From Diplonema papillatum (Eukaryota > Euglenozoa > Diplonemea > Diplonemida > Diplonemidae): a stretch of DNA of 64,000 bases. Made by a program: the position numbers and the translations under genes. Shown here piece after piece: positions 46,562-58,587 of the stretch. The stretch spans positions 423,501-487,500 of the forward strand of contig JAPJBO010000033.1 in NCBI GenBank assembly GCA_030068145.1, read 5' to 3'. How positions within the stretch are numbered: the first letter of the stretch is position 1; the number at the start of each line of letters is the position of its first letter. The notes beneath the pieces were generated by a model. The model ran no database searches. It saw only the letters and a list, made by a program, of their open reading frames with translations, and had not been told where the DNA came from.

Positions 46562-48747
46562 ATGAGCACCGGGGCCAAGATCGTCATCAGCGGCAACGTG
46601 CTGAAGCCGCGCGGGACCGATGTCGCGACGAAGCGCGGGAAGTGGAAGCGCGTGCTGCGGGCTGGGCAGAAGAACTGGCAGCAGCGCTTCCTCTGGCTTG
46701 AGCAGGCCGGGCCAGACGTGTGGCTCTGCTTCAGCGAGTCGCCGTCGACGACCGACCGGCCTTCAAAGCGGTTCCACGTCCGCGAGATAGCCGGCGTATC
46801 CGCGCTGCGGCCGGCAGACGCGCTGAAGGAAGGGTTGCAGGTCCGTTTTTTGGATAAGTGCATCAGGGTGTTCAGCGAGAGCAAAAGCTACGTCTTCGCG
46901 CTGCTGAACAACGACCGGGAGCGATGGCTCGAAGTGATGATGAAGTACGGCGTCGCGGTCACGCAGGGGAAGGAAGGCGAAGCCAGCGACGACGACGAAT
47001 CCGAAGGCAGCAGCGGCACCGAAACGGAAAGCGACGAAGAATCGGACGAAGACGACGACGCCTCCGCCGCCGGCAGCGCCGGCGACGTGGCGGACGCGAT
47101 GAACCGTGCGGATTCGGACTACGACGACGACGACGAGTACGAAGAAGACGAAGAAGCCTCGGAGTACGACGAGAACTCCGAAGATTACGAAGAAGCCGAC
47201 GAAGACTACACGGAAGCCGGCTCGGATTTTTCACCGAGCAGCATCCGATCCGAGTCGACGTCTTCACCGCTGAGTCCAGGGCACTCTCAGGCCGTGCTGG
47301 AGACGAACCTCGAAAAAAGCCTTTTTATCGACGAGCGCAAGGCCGCGTCGATGGCTTCCGTCGAGCGGTCGACGATACGGTTCGCAGCGAAAGTGTCGAA
47401 GTGCTCGTCGAAGGGCAAGGAGCAGGACCGGTACATCGTCCTGACGAGCTCGGACTTCCACATCATCACCGACACGCGGATCAGGTGCGTGAAGACGAAG
47501 ATCGGCCTGCAGCAGCTGCGCGGGGTGATCCGCAACAACGACGACGAGTTGCAGGTCGCGGTGCTCTGGCCGTCGGGACACGATTACCTGCTGTCGTTCC
47601 TCCCGACCGACCACGACGCGGTGAACCAATTCGTCGCGCACCTGCGGCAGGCACACTACCAGAAGACGCGGGCGCCGAACTTCATCGACCGGGAATCGAA
47701 CAACATCCTCGCGGTCATCCGCCGGACGAAGGACGAGTCCTACGAGCCGTTGACTTCCGACCGGTTCGACGAGTTCAGGGTGGCGAGCGACGACCGCACG
47801 TGCCAGATCCTCCGGGAGAACGGCGACGCAACCGTGCACATCTCGCAGATCGTGCTCAAGGAGTCGAAGGGAGGGGAATCCTCGGAGAAGCTGCTGGTCG
47901 TCACGGACCTCGCGGTTTACTACTTTCCGCCGTCGGACTTCTCGAATTTGAACCGGAGAATCGACTTGAAGAATGTGAGCGGCGTCATGCATGAGCGAGA
48001 GGACGGGTTGATCCTGCTGCAGGTGTCCGAGAACGAAGGGTACGGGAAGAAGTCGGGCGACCTGCTGTTCAGCCCGCTCACGCACAGCCAGCACGACGAG
48101 AGCTTGTACCACGTGTTCCTGGAGCAGTTTCCGAAGATCGTCGCGGCCGGGCGGTCGGCGCACGACGCGCCGCTGCACGTCGCCGCGGCGCGGTCGAAGA
48201 AGAAGATCCTCGAGACCGCGCGCCTCGAGCGGCGCGACGCGGTTGCGAAGACGGTCGGCAACGCAATGAAGCTGACCGGCAACATCACCAAGCACGGGCT
48301 CCGCTTCACGGGACGGGTCCGCAAGCTCGGCGGGAGGATGCGGGGCAACCTCGTGCAAGGCGTCGTCAAAGGCATGGCCACCCAGCTCTACGACGCCGTC
48401 GGCGACATGGTCGGCTTCACCGCCGGCGCGGGGCTCGAAAAAGAGACAGCCCTTGCCGCCGAGCAAATCGGGCTCCCCGTCGACCGGTTGACGGGCCCCG
48501 GCGGGAACTCGGTGTTCTCCCTCGCGCCCGAGGAGGCGGTGGCGGAGATCGAAAACGATGCGCGGCTGAAGAAAAAGGAGAAGATCAGCGCGACGCTGCT
48601 GTCGGCGTACGTGCGGGCCAACGCGCGGTTCCAGGAGGAGAAGGACCTTCCGGAGGGCGAGGTGCCCTGCTTCGCGTGCCGGTACGTCGACGCCCTCAAC
48701 ACGGCGCAGTACCGCGTCCCCGATCGCATCGCGGTCATCACCAACAG
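46562..48747 (+). CDS. PH/RUN giant protein, exon 1
   Basis: First exon of a two-exon gene (join 46562-48747, 49982-55832; 8,037 nt, 2,678 codons plus stop). Residues about 20-125 form a PH domain: basic KRGKWKRVLRAGQKNWQQRF strand start, ending in the RERWLEVMMKYG helix. Residues about 138-242 are a strongly acidic Asp/Glu/Ser linker. Two further PH-like or myosin-TH1-like folds lie at about 268-375 (RYIVLTSSDFHIITDT) and 430-525 (KLLVVTDLAVYYFPPSD). A basic amphipathic segment follows at about 545-615. A fourth such domain is cut by the intron after ITN(R). Expected role: peripheral binding to phosphoinositide membranes, as a scaffold or trafficking factor. The frame continues into the intron to 48793, but the donor AG|GTGTGC after AACAG joins exactly to exon 2. 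Confidence 0.87.
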
Positions 48748-48794
48748 GTGTGCCAGGCTCCCCCCCACTCAGGGTATTATATTAATGGCGTAAA

Positions 48795-49080
48795 GTGCTT
48801 ATATGGCCAGCAATATTTCAGAAAATTGCTTATATGGCCAGCAATGTTTCAAAATTGCTTATATGGCCAGCAATGTTTCAATACTGCTTATATGGCCAGC
48901 AATGTTTCAGAAAACTGCTTATATGGCCAGCAATGTTTCAGAATTGCTTATATGGCCAGCTATGTTTCAGGAAATTGCTCATATGGCCAGCAATGTTTCA
49001 AAATTGCTTATATGGCCAGCAATGTTTCAGAAAACTGCTTATATGGCCAGCAATGTTTCGATAGTTGCTTATCCGGCCAG
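48795..49080. repeat. 29-31-bp tandem array in intron (about 10 copies)
   Basis: The unit is CTTATATGGCCAGCAATGTT plus TCA and a variable A/G tail (AAATTG, GAAAACTG, ATACTG). It starts about 45 nt after the splice donor. The last copy is diverged (CTTATCCGGCCAGG). Confidence 0.92.
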
Positions 49081-49301
49081 GGGTGCTTCTTGGGTATAAT
49101 TTTAGGGCAAATTTCTTGTGTCACTATTTTTGGCCGAATTTTTGGGTTCATTTTTGGGTCAAATTTTCCAAAAACTTGGGTCGAACTTTTGGGTAAATTT
49201 TCGGGTTACTTTTGAGTCAAACATTTTGAGCAATATTTGGGTCAATTTTTGGCTCGAATTTTGTGCATATTTGGGTCAACAAATTGCAATGCAGTCTGAC
49301 A

Positions 49302-49703
49302 TCAACGGCCTTTGTGGGCAATGCACCGGTCCACGAAACCACCAAGGTCCACGAAAAACATCGTCCAGTTCTCTGTGTCTTCGGCTAATCCGATTGCGTG
49401 GGCGATAGGGACCGTGTTCTCCTCGCCGTCAAACCCGACAGCACAGAACAAGAGCCCTCCTGTGTGCTTCAGGTGCGCGGCGTCCACGATTACGATCGGA
49501 CACACATGAGGCAGTGCGGCAACACACGCACCGTGCGCGGCGAAGGCGTACTTGAAGCGGCCCGCCTTGTCTTCGAAGTACGACCGTAGCAGGCCGTATG
49601 TATCCTCTCCAGCAATGCTGTTCTGATCAACAGCTCGCCTGCGGGCCTGAAGTGCCACGTACGTGCTATTGTCGACGGAGAAGTCTGACTTTGCACGCGC
49701 CAC
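49302..49703 (-). pseudogene. MULE transposase fragment
   Basis: On the minus strand, PIVIVDAAHLKHTGGLLFCA, then VGFDGEENTVPIAHAI and ENWTMFF match the MULE DDE-core pattern (VDxTxLK...G.LL.A.G.D......P.A.......E...W..F). The first catalytic Asp is the D of VDAAHLK. The later Asp and Glu and the zinc finger are missing. Near its 5' side, at about 49862-49903, lies a sequence like the right end of the 12067-12285 MITE, inverted. Confidence 0.75.
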
Positions 49704-49981
49704 AATGGCAGCAGAAGATAACTTTGGCTCCTGGACGAGCCACGGCTGGATGGTGGTAGCCAGCCATCACGGTTACCCATGCAGGCCATCGCTTCACGAT
49801 ATTCTGCATTCTAGCTTCAAGCCATCACGGTGTACCGTATGGAGCTGCGTCGAATCGCTACACGGTGGACTCCAGCAACTTTTGCTCGAGCTGAAGTCCG
49901 GGACACGATACAAACCCCTCCGTCCTCAACAGACAATTGTTGCCCACTCCTGTAGTCTACAATAATCCTTTTCCCAACCAG

Positions 49982-52900
49982 GTACCTGGTGCTCTATTTC
50001 GATCCGGACCCGCACGTGTACAAGCCGTCGCTGTCGCGAAAGAAGCGCGAAGCCCAGCTGCGCCTGGAAACGCTGACCTGCGTGGCGGAGTGCGCGCAGC
50101 GGCCGGAGAACTTCGTGCTGATGTTCCAAAAGCGCGACCTGTTCATGTCGGTGCGCAGCAGCGAGGACCGAGCGCAGTTCAAAGCGTACCTGCACTGCAA
50201 GTTCGCGCGGGTGCACGAGCGGAAGAAGAAGAGCGACGCGCTCAAGCCGGCGCTGAAGCTGCAGTACCGGACGGTCGAGCGCCCCGACAACCTGCGGCTC
50301 CTCCTCCGCAAGCCCGGCTCCGAAGCCGTGCTGCCCGCCCTCACGATACCCTCGCGCGACGACCGCGTCAAGCTCTCCCGCTGCGAGAGCTGTCTGCGTG
50401 TCTTCCACGCCTACCGCGACACGTCCGTTTTTTTCTCGGCGGTCTGCGAGGCGCAGCTGTACAAAGGGATGGACAAGGAAGCCGTCGAATTCGACCTCAA
50501 AAAGTACTTCTGCGTGGTCACGCAGAACGCGTTGTACCTCATGCGCGGCATCGGCGACAGACTCGCGATCCGGAAGCGCATCGAACTCCCGGCCATCGCC
50601 GGCTTGCTGGTGAACTCGAACGACAACTCGCAGCTCGTGGCGCGCGTCATGTACCTGACGTTCACCGTCACCCGCAAGCCCCAGGAAGACGGCCAACCCC
50701 TCGATCCGACGGCGTCGGACGCGACGCCTTCCACGTCTTCCCTCGCGCCGCCGGCCGCGCTCTTTAAAAAAGTCCCCAGCAAGCAGGGCACCTGCAACTG
50801 GCTCGAGACTGTCTTCGGTCTGCAGGACATTCTGGACGTGACCGAGGTGACCGCACACCGCGTCGTATTCCGGCTCTGGCCCGTGTCGGAGTTCGACGTG
50901 ATGCTGGTCCGGAAGAAGATGCCGAAGAACATGGCGACGCTCGAGCGAAACGCGCAGTTCTACCCGTATTTCGAACCGGCGCCGCTCGAGCTGGAGGAGA
51001 GCCTCGACTTCGACGATGTCGTGCTCACCTTCCCGTCTGGCGCGACCGACTTCGTCGACCAGCTGTCGCGGGCGCGGTACGACTGGAGCACGCACGCCTG
51101 CGTGACCGCGGCACCGGTGACGCCGGAGGCGGCGGTGAAGCCGCAGGCCATCGGCGCGTTCACGGTGACGTACCAGGCGCCGCCGGCGCAGCCGGCTGGG
51201 TCGGGGAAGAAGAACGGCACGAAGTCGAACCCCATGGTAGCGTGCGTCCGGTGCAAGAACCCGGAGAAGCACACCGACCCGCCGAGTGCTGACGAGGCGG
51301 TGGACGGCGTGTGCAGGTGGTTCGAGAGGCGGCTGGCGGCGGCGGTCGCGAACGACGGCGACGACAGCGTGGCCCGGCTGCAGCACGTGTTAGAGCAGGG
51401 CTTGCGGCTCGGCCTGCTGAAGCCGGATGATGAGAGGGAGATGGTGCGGGCGGCGCGTCGCCGTGTTGACGACGCGAAGCACCGCGCGCAGCGGCTGGAC
51501 CGCCTGAAGGAGCTCATCGCCGAAGAGCGGTTCCGCGAGTTCGACCGGTTGATCTCGAAGGGCGCGTCCGCGTTCCAAGTCGAGCCCGAGTTCTTCCCGC
51601 ACCGCAACAAGGACTTCCGCCAGGTCCTGCAGTGGTCGCGCAAGGCGGGGCAGGCGGGCGTCACCCCCGGCTTCTTCGACAGTGCGGCCGTCCCGCCGCG
51701 CACGATGACCATCTCCGACGCGAAGACGTTCTGCCTGCGCAACCCGCAGACCATCGGGTTCTCCCACGAGGGCCCCCCGGACATCACCGAGGAGATCCCC
51801 ATCACCTTCCGCGTCAGCGACTCCCCGTTGGACCCCGCCGTCCTCTCCCAGAAGCGGTCGAAGGTGCCGCTTGCGTTCATGGACAAGAAGCGAGTCGACC
51901 CGACCAACGCTGTCGGTCTAGGGCTCGTGCCCAATCCGAGCGCGCTCGTCGACGTGTTGTACCACACAGCGTGGCTGAAGGAGGTGGATCCGGTGACGCG
52001 GGTCATGCAGCAGAAGAAGGAGGCGCTCAGCCAGAAAGCGGTGCTCAAGTCGATCGCGCAGAAGATCGCGACCGTCGTCGGCGTCGACACGCCGCGGGCG
52101 AACGTCGACGAGTTTGCGGTGCTGGTCAACAACGCGCAGAAGTCGATGACGCAGCCCGCCGCCCTCAACTACCTGGCAGACCTGCAGCTCCTGGTGTCGG
52201 CCTGCGCGCAGCGCGCGTCGATCGAGCACGTCCTCGCGACCGACGACTTCGCGTCCGCCCGGGAGCCGGACTTCACGCGTTTGGTCCACCTCGCCTGGGA
52301 GACCCTGGGGAAGGACGCGATCGACCAGGAGCGGGCGATGATGCTCGCGGAGATATCGTACACCGCGTGCGAGCTGCACACCGTCCTCGCGGACCTCGAC
52401 ACGGCGATGGACCCGCACCAGACCGGCGAGCTGGAGCAGCGCTTCGAAGCGCTGATGCTCGATTTCGAGGAGTTTGCAGAAGAGAACGACATTTCCGACC
52501 ACTACGACCTGATGGAGCGCGCCGTCAAGTACCGCTGGGTGCACCGGCTGAGCTACCGGAAGGACCGGTCGACCGCGGCGACCGTCGAGCTGCCGCAGCC
52601 ACTCGCGCTCGCCGGGCAGAAGATCAAGAAGAAGATCGAGTTCTGCGTCCTCGAGAACGACCGCGCCGGCCTCCACGAGATCCTGAAGGACCCGCGCCTC
52701 TCGAAGGCGGCGGGCAGCGCGAAGCGGTCGGGGAGCGCGGCGTCCGACGACGAAGAGCGGGAGAACGGCGGGTTGCACGACACGCTGCGGTCCGGCGCGT
52801 CGCTGCCGCTGTCGGTGGGGATGGAGCTCGAGGAGGAAGTGCGGCTCGCGGAGAAGGAGATCCTGTCGGCCCACGACCGCGGGCTGCTCGTCAGCAAGGT

Positions 52901-55832
52901 GGCCAACACGGTGTCGGCCGCCGGGCGGCTCTGCTTCGCGGGCGCGGGGCGGGCCACCAGCGAGGGCGAGCTCGTCAGCACGAAGCAGAGCCTCGAGGAG
53001 CTGCTCCCGCAGGTCGCGGAATACAGGTCCCTCGCCGGCGAAAGCAGGCAGATTTCGTTCCTCCTCGACAGAGTGACTCGCCGGCTGCAAAGCGTCGTCC
53101 TCGAGAAGGAGCGCGACGACGCCGCCGAGCGCAAGCGCGCCGAGCAGGAGAGCCGGAACCGGGAGCGCGGGGAGAAGATCCAAGAGCGCCTCGACGCGAA
53201 GGAGGTGCGGCGGCGGCGGAAGGAGGAGCTCTCCGCCCAGAAGGGCCTCGAGCGGGCGCAGAAGCTCGCGGAGGCGCGGGCGAAGGCGACGGCCGCGGCG
53301 GACAAGCACCGCGGCAGCGCCGCCGAGTTCGCGGCCGCGCAGTCGGCGCTCGCGAAGAACCGGAACGAGTGCCACACAGCGCTGCAGGACGCGCGCGCCC
53401 TCGCGCACTCGAACGACCACCCGGACTTGGTCAAGGCCGTCTCGCTCCTCGAGGAGACCCTCGCCGCGTGGGACGAGTTTTTGAAGGACAAAGACGAGCA
53501 GGAGCGGGAAGCCATCGCGAAAGACGTCGACGAACTCATCGAGTCCCGCGACAAGGAGAAGTACCTCACCTTCCTCAAGGCCACCGTCGAGCGCCTCCCG
53601 GAAGAGGAGATCGTCCGGATCCGCCTCGCGTGGTCTGCACTGCTTTCCTCGCTGTCCGAGGAGCAGGACGCGCTGGCAGTCGTCGAGGACTTGCTGAAGG
53701 AGCGCGACGGCCACGGGTTGGTCAAAGCGATCTCCGACCCGGCCTTGAAGCACACGCCGGCGGACCACCCGCTGATGACGCGCGCGAAGGCGCTCATCGA
53801 GGAGCTCTGCGCGTCGCCGCTGTCGGCGTACGCGTCGCCGATCCACAAGGAGGCGCTGTCCCCTTCGCAGAACCCGTCGCTGGGCGGCGGCAACAAGGGG
53901 GGGGGTCCCGGCAACCCAGGAGCGGAGTCGGAGTTCGCCACGGCCGAAGGCCGCGGGGACGCGCCGGCGGAGGACGAGTCGATGTACGTCGACAAGTACG
54001 CTGCGAGCAACCCCGCGTCGCCGCCGCACGTCCTATCAGCTACGCCGTCGTCGGCGACCGGCACGAGCCTAAACGCATCTCCCAGCGCGAGGGTGCCCGT
54101 GATGTCGTCCGGGATGGCTATGTCCCTCGTGTCGAACATGCTGCCCGGCGAGAACGGCGGCGCGGCGCTGTCCGCGATCGGCAGCCGCAACACGTCGCAA
54201 ACGGACCCGGATCCGAAGGCCGGCGCGACCGACTCCGACGTCGGCGGCGGCGGCGACTCGGGCGACAAACCGGTGAGCAAGCTGCAGTCGGGGCTCGACC
54301 CGCCGCCGTCGACGTCGGACGACAGCTTCCCGCTGCTGATCGACCTCTTCAACTCCGTCCGCGGGTTGAAGGACAGCTCGGAGATGGAGCCCACTGGCAT
54401 CGTGCGCTGCCGGCTGAACAACCCGGGGCTCCCCGGGTTCGTCGCCGCGTGGTCCGCCGTCTTGCGGTACAAGACGCAGAAGCACGGCACCTTCGGCCGG
54501 AAAAAGGACCGGACCGAGCTCGACGTGTTATCCGAGATGGCGAAGCACGTCTGGTCGGTCAACGACGCGATGGACAACTTCAAGGTCGCGAAGAAGCTCA
54601 ACACGCCGAAGATTGACCTCCACATCTTCCTCCTGCAGTACCTGCTGCAGTGCGGGCGGTTCTTCCAAGTCATCCTCGACCTGCTGACCTCGGCCGAGCA
54701 GCTCAAAGGGTTGTACAAGAAGGACGCGATCTTCCTCAACCCGCCGTGCGTTAAGTACGTCATCGGCGTCGTGACCGCGTCGAAGAACCTGAGGTTCAAC
54801 TTCAAGCACCAGCTCTCCCCGAAGGACATCCTGTACCTCCAAGCGATCGACGCGCAGCTGGAGGAGGCGCACAACAAAGAAGTCGCGAAGGCGAACGGCG
54901 GCGAGCCCGGAACCGGAACTGGAACGGGAGCCGCCGAGGAGGCCGGGTCCCCCGCGGAAGCGGGCAACGGCCAACCGGCGCAGGCGCCGCCGGGCGACGC
55001 GAAGGAGACGGAGGAGAAGGACGACGCTGGCGGCGCCGCGGCCGACGGCGGCGACGCGAAGGCCGCGGGCCTGAGCCCCCCGGAAGCCCTGCCGGCTGCC
55101 GCGTCCCCCCCGGCGGCCAACGGGGGCGTCGCGGAGCCGCCCGAAAAGAAGCCGGAGTCGGCGGCGACGAGTGTCATGGCGCTCCTGTTGGAGTCGGCCG
55201 CCTTCGACAGCGCCGGCGAGGTCGGGAAGCTGAAGATCGCCGTCCAGCAGCTGCTCGCGTACGTCGACGCCCTGCGCACCGAGAAGAAGCTGCGGAAGGG
55301 CCCGAAGCTGAAGAACGTCTTCGACGAGACGCAAAACCACGTCCTCGGCGTGATCGTGCGCGAGCGCATCAGCCCCGCGATAGTCGCCCTGCTGGCCCAC
55401 GGGTTCAAGGAGAGCGGCGGCGCCCTCAGCCGCAAGAAGCGGCACGTCTGGCAGTACATCGAGACCGCCGCCGCCGCGAAGAAGAAGGCTGCCCAGGACC
55501 TCGGCGCCTTGAAGCTCCCGGAAGGCATCGAGTGCGTCAAAAACGTCGTCAGCAAGAAGCTCTCGCGCGAGTCGTCCGGGCACTCGGGGCAGAGCGTCAA
55601 CGACATCAAGCTGCGGGCCCTCATCAGCTACGCCCTGAACCAGGCGCACCTCAAGATATACGTCGAGACGCTGTACAACATCTCCGCCGACGGCAAGGAC
55701 GCGCTGCACAAGGACTGGTACCAGCCTACCGCCGCTTTGCTCGACCCGAAAATCAGGGGTGAAGTGGACGGCGTTATCGAGCTCTTGGACGCTCTGAACT
55801 TCCACGTGCTGCTGGACGCGGACGTTTGGTAG
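49982..55832 (+). CDS. PH/RUN giant protein, exon 2
   Basis: Enters in phase 2 after AG at 49980-49981 and continues the interrupted PH-like fold (YLVLYFDPDPHVYKPSLSRK). Residue numbers are for the spliced protein. Another PH/TH1-like region lies at about 840-1090. A long helical middle part follows, then a charged coiled coil at about 1755-1935 (KERDDAAERKRAEQESRNRE). A low-complexity Ser/Gly/Pro linker covers about 2010-2165. A helical region at about 2170-2345 (LLIDLFNSVRGLKDSSEMEP) is somewhat like formin FH3 repeats. An Ala/Gly/Pro linker follows, and a C-terminal RUN domain covers about 2461-2678 (VLGVIVRERISPAIVALLAH; KLRALISYALNQAHLKIYVE; then WYQPTAALLDP and LLDALNF). RUN domains usually bind Rab/Rap-type GTPases or kinesins. 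No motor or GAP domain is visible. The very long antisense frames here are by-products of high GC. Confidence 0.88.
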
Positions 55833-56010
55833 AAGCACCTTTCGACTCTCAGGGCCAACGCCTGTGATGCGATCAAAGTGAGACTGAGCACGCAAAGCAA
55901 TCTGCCCATTCCGGAGCATTCTCAGTACAGGAAACCGACCGGAGGTGAGAGTATGTCGGTATTCCGCGTACGGCCAACGATGAGGAGGGCACCAATCGTA
56001 AAGGAGAAAG
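55833..56010. other. 3' flank of the PH/RUN gene
   Basis: Nothing recognised. Confidence 0.5.
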
Positions 56011-56147
56011 TGTGCTGTGGCCCTCACGGAACACAGGTGCGGCCGGTCAGCGTTCAACACAAAAACGACCAATGTGTGTAGTTGTATTGCTTCTCCCCCT
56101 GTACCTCTACGTCAACAACAAGCCCCGGGCGGCCGCTCCGAGTATTT
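56011..56147. repeat. Dispersed repeat, copy 3 (diverged)
   Basis: Shares GGAACACAGGT..., GCGTTCAACACAAAAACGAC and GAGTATTTTCA with the copies at 39672 and 44262, but is more diverged. Confidence 0.6.
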
Positions 56148-58587
56148 TCACGTGCCTGGGACACGGAACTAAAGTTTCACTTGCCCTGCCCATGGTAATT
56201 CGCTACGAACGATTGGATGGGGAAAATCTCACTCCCCACTTCGTCGCCACCTCCAGATTTTTTGAACGTGAAGCGAGACTGACGGACCCCCGTCGTCGGA
56301 ACTAAAGATCGTGTATCGAGCAAGCTTTTACCATGCGAGGCTTCTGAACTCCTTGCTTGAGTTGAGCTCTTAGCCGTTCCAGCACGTAAACGGGGGTCTT
56401 GAAGGCCCCCGAAACCCGAAAAACCAAGGACTCACTGCAGTGGGGGTTTCCCAATTTCTCCCACTTTGACGCAGTTAGCCAGCGCCTCGAAACTGCGGAA
56501 AAGCAAAGACGTATAACTGGCATTGTTCCGCGCCACTCCGTTTTCCGGCAGCGAAAAATCACCCTTTCTGCAGTTGACGTGGAAATGACTAGAAACGGGA
56601 AAGAAAGAAGGGGGGGAGACCATCGTTGAACACGTGCCCTTGCCAACATTCCATGAACACAACGGGACGCAACGGCTCTTTGCACGTTCGAACGCCTGTG
56701 GATGGATGGGCACAGACACCTTCCCCCGTCCCTTTCCTAGACAACATATTCCTCGAAGAAGACAGACTTGATGCTAGCATCAACCATGCATGAGAGGCGG
56801 TGCTCTGCCTAAACATTAATCAGAGTTTTTCCCCCCGTCCCTTTGATGGTCTCTCCCGGTCGCTTCTGCCTCGCACTCTGTTTTGTAGTATTTGCGGCAT
56901 ACAGAATTTGCCTTCATACGTCTTTCCCCGGCCTCCCCGTTCCATCCGCCCGATGCAGCGAAACGGCAGTAGAAGTTCCGACCCGTGCAGTTACCCAGCT
57001 GGCGTTTACGCGCGCGGCATCATTTAGCAGGTGACAGACGGGGGGCTTGCGGAACGGAAAAACTGCCGTGTGCGGGTAGATGTTGCTCTTACTCTTGCTC
57101 AGAATGTAAGCAAAGCAAGCATCGCGTAGGTGCTCGCGTCGTTGCGCATCATTCGCTTGACAGCATGCAAAGCAAAGCCTGCAGCAATATGCTGACTAGG
57201 CTTCTTGAGTTTGCGATGCTCGCAATCTTGCGGGAGTTAGCGAACCTAAAACCGCACCGCCCGCGCCCTTTCGTGAGAAAAACGAAGCAAAAAAAAAAAA
57301 AGACGCTAAGAGTGAGGGAAGACGCAACCCAATAAAATGAAAAGTATGAGAAAGAGGGACCGAGAAATAAATAGCCGAAGGGCGCCCATCATCTTGGACC
57401 CAAACAAAGCTCAGGACGGGGAGACTCTGCCTGAAGGAATCAACCACCCCCGGGTGGGCTAGTCTGACACAAGTTGTCAACAGGAAAAAAAAAAAAAAAA
57501 AAAAAAGGCGCATTCAGGGCCGCAACTCAAACCGGCCTATCAATTGCTCTTTTTACACGGGTTCGGATGGCCTAGTTTGCTTCGCGAAACAAGGCCAACA
57601 ATACCCAGGCGAAGCAAAGCAAATCCGACCGAGGGTCTCTCGATCTTCGGCTTCACGCTGGTTTCAAAAAGAGGGGATCCGTCCGTCAGGGAAGGCGTCT
57701 ACCATTTCGAAGACAAAGACCCGGCTTTTTGGATAGAAACCCTGAACATCGTTGTAAGAAAGGGCGAACCTGAGGCCCGTGCTCACTACCGGTCTGGATT
57801 TGCTTTGCGCAGGGATCCACTCGATATTGGCCTTTCGGCAAGCAAATAAGAGCAACGCAATGCGTAGAAGGCAAGTAGAAGCAAGTATTTGTGACTACAC
57901 ACCGTGTGAATACACAGCGACACGCGCGCTCAAGGAAAACATGAACACGCTGTGCGCGAATAGAGCCAATTCCGATAGAGCCCATTCTGCTTTACTTCAG
58001 TTGCTGCCAGCTGTCGCCGTCCCCCAAAGAAGCGCAACAGTGTAGTAAAACGAAAAGAGAAAAAAAAAACGAGGTTGGATCCCCTCTGTGGGTATTACCT
58101 TCCCGGCGGAATGGTGCGGCGCGTTGGTCTCACTACGGGCCGCTTCATTGGCGGTCTCTGACGATGGAAGAAAAACAGAGAAAAGAACAGAAACCCTCCA
58201 AAGTAAAAGAAGAAAATGCAAAAAAAAAAAAAAGAGAACCCACGGCTGAAAGAGAGAGTTTCTCTTCTTTTTTGGGTTAGCTTTGAAGGCTCACTTTGGA
58301 GAACGTTTCGAACTTTTGGTTTCCGTTTTTCTTGCGTTCAACGTAGATTGATTGTAGCGGGTGCTTGTCAATGCATGGTGAGCACGTTAGAGCGGAAGAG
58401 GCAACTCGCCGAGCGACCAAGAGACGGGAATGTATGCGGCGCAGAAAACGGAAACAACCATGGTATTCCCGAAAAGCACAAAACGAAGTACGCAAGATCT
58501 ACGCATACCTACTGCTGAGACTATGCAATACGGGGTTGGGCTACTTTCTTCTTCTCGATGTAGCTGTTTGTCCAAACAGTAATCCGG
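56148..58587. other. Long spacer with no supported gene
   Basis: Contains homopolymer A tracts (57291-57301, 57485-57507, 58210-58222). A 101-codon frame at 57544-57849 has no recognised domain and is not called. Confidence 0.5.

Larger units (their letters stand above)
48748..49981 (+). other. Intron of the PH/RUN gene (1,234 nt, GT-AG)
   Basis: Splicing reads ITN-R-YLVLYFDPD, restoring a continuous beta-strand pattern. The intron carries a tandem array at its 5' end, a low-complexity G/T-rich stretch (49090-49290) and a MULE transposase fragment on the opposite strand. Confidence 0.85.

Noticed and set aside
48676..49215. Repeat protein of LIWPAMFQ / YMASNVS units
   Set aside because: It is the intron tandem array read through; all three plus frames are similarly open.
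51918..54029. Very long minus-strand open frame (703 codons) opposite the PH/RUN gene, and similar frames at 52553-55624, 47264-48466 and 54528-56072
   Set aside because: They are mirrors of GC-rich codon use, have Arg/Leu-rich low-complexity content, and show no domain; the plus strand has recognisable domains across the same DNA.
51632..54616. Plus-strand open frame of 994 codons in another frame
   Set aside because: Arg/Ala/Gly-rich shadow of the PH/RUN coding frame with no domain.
57544..57849. 101-codon frame as a gene
   Set aside because: No recognisable motif, no splice or start context that distinguishes it from chance.
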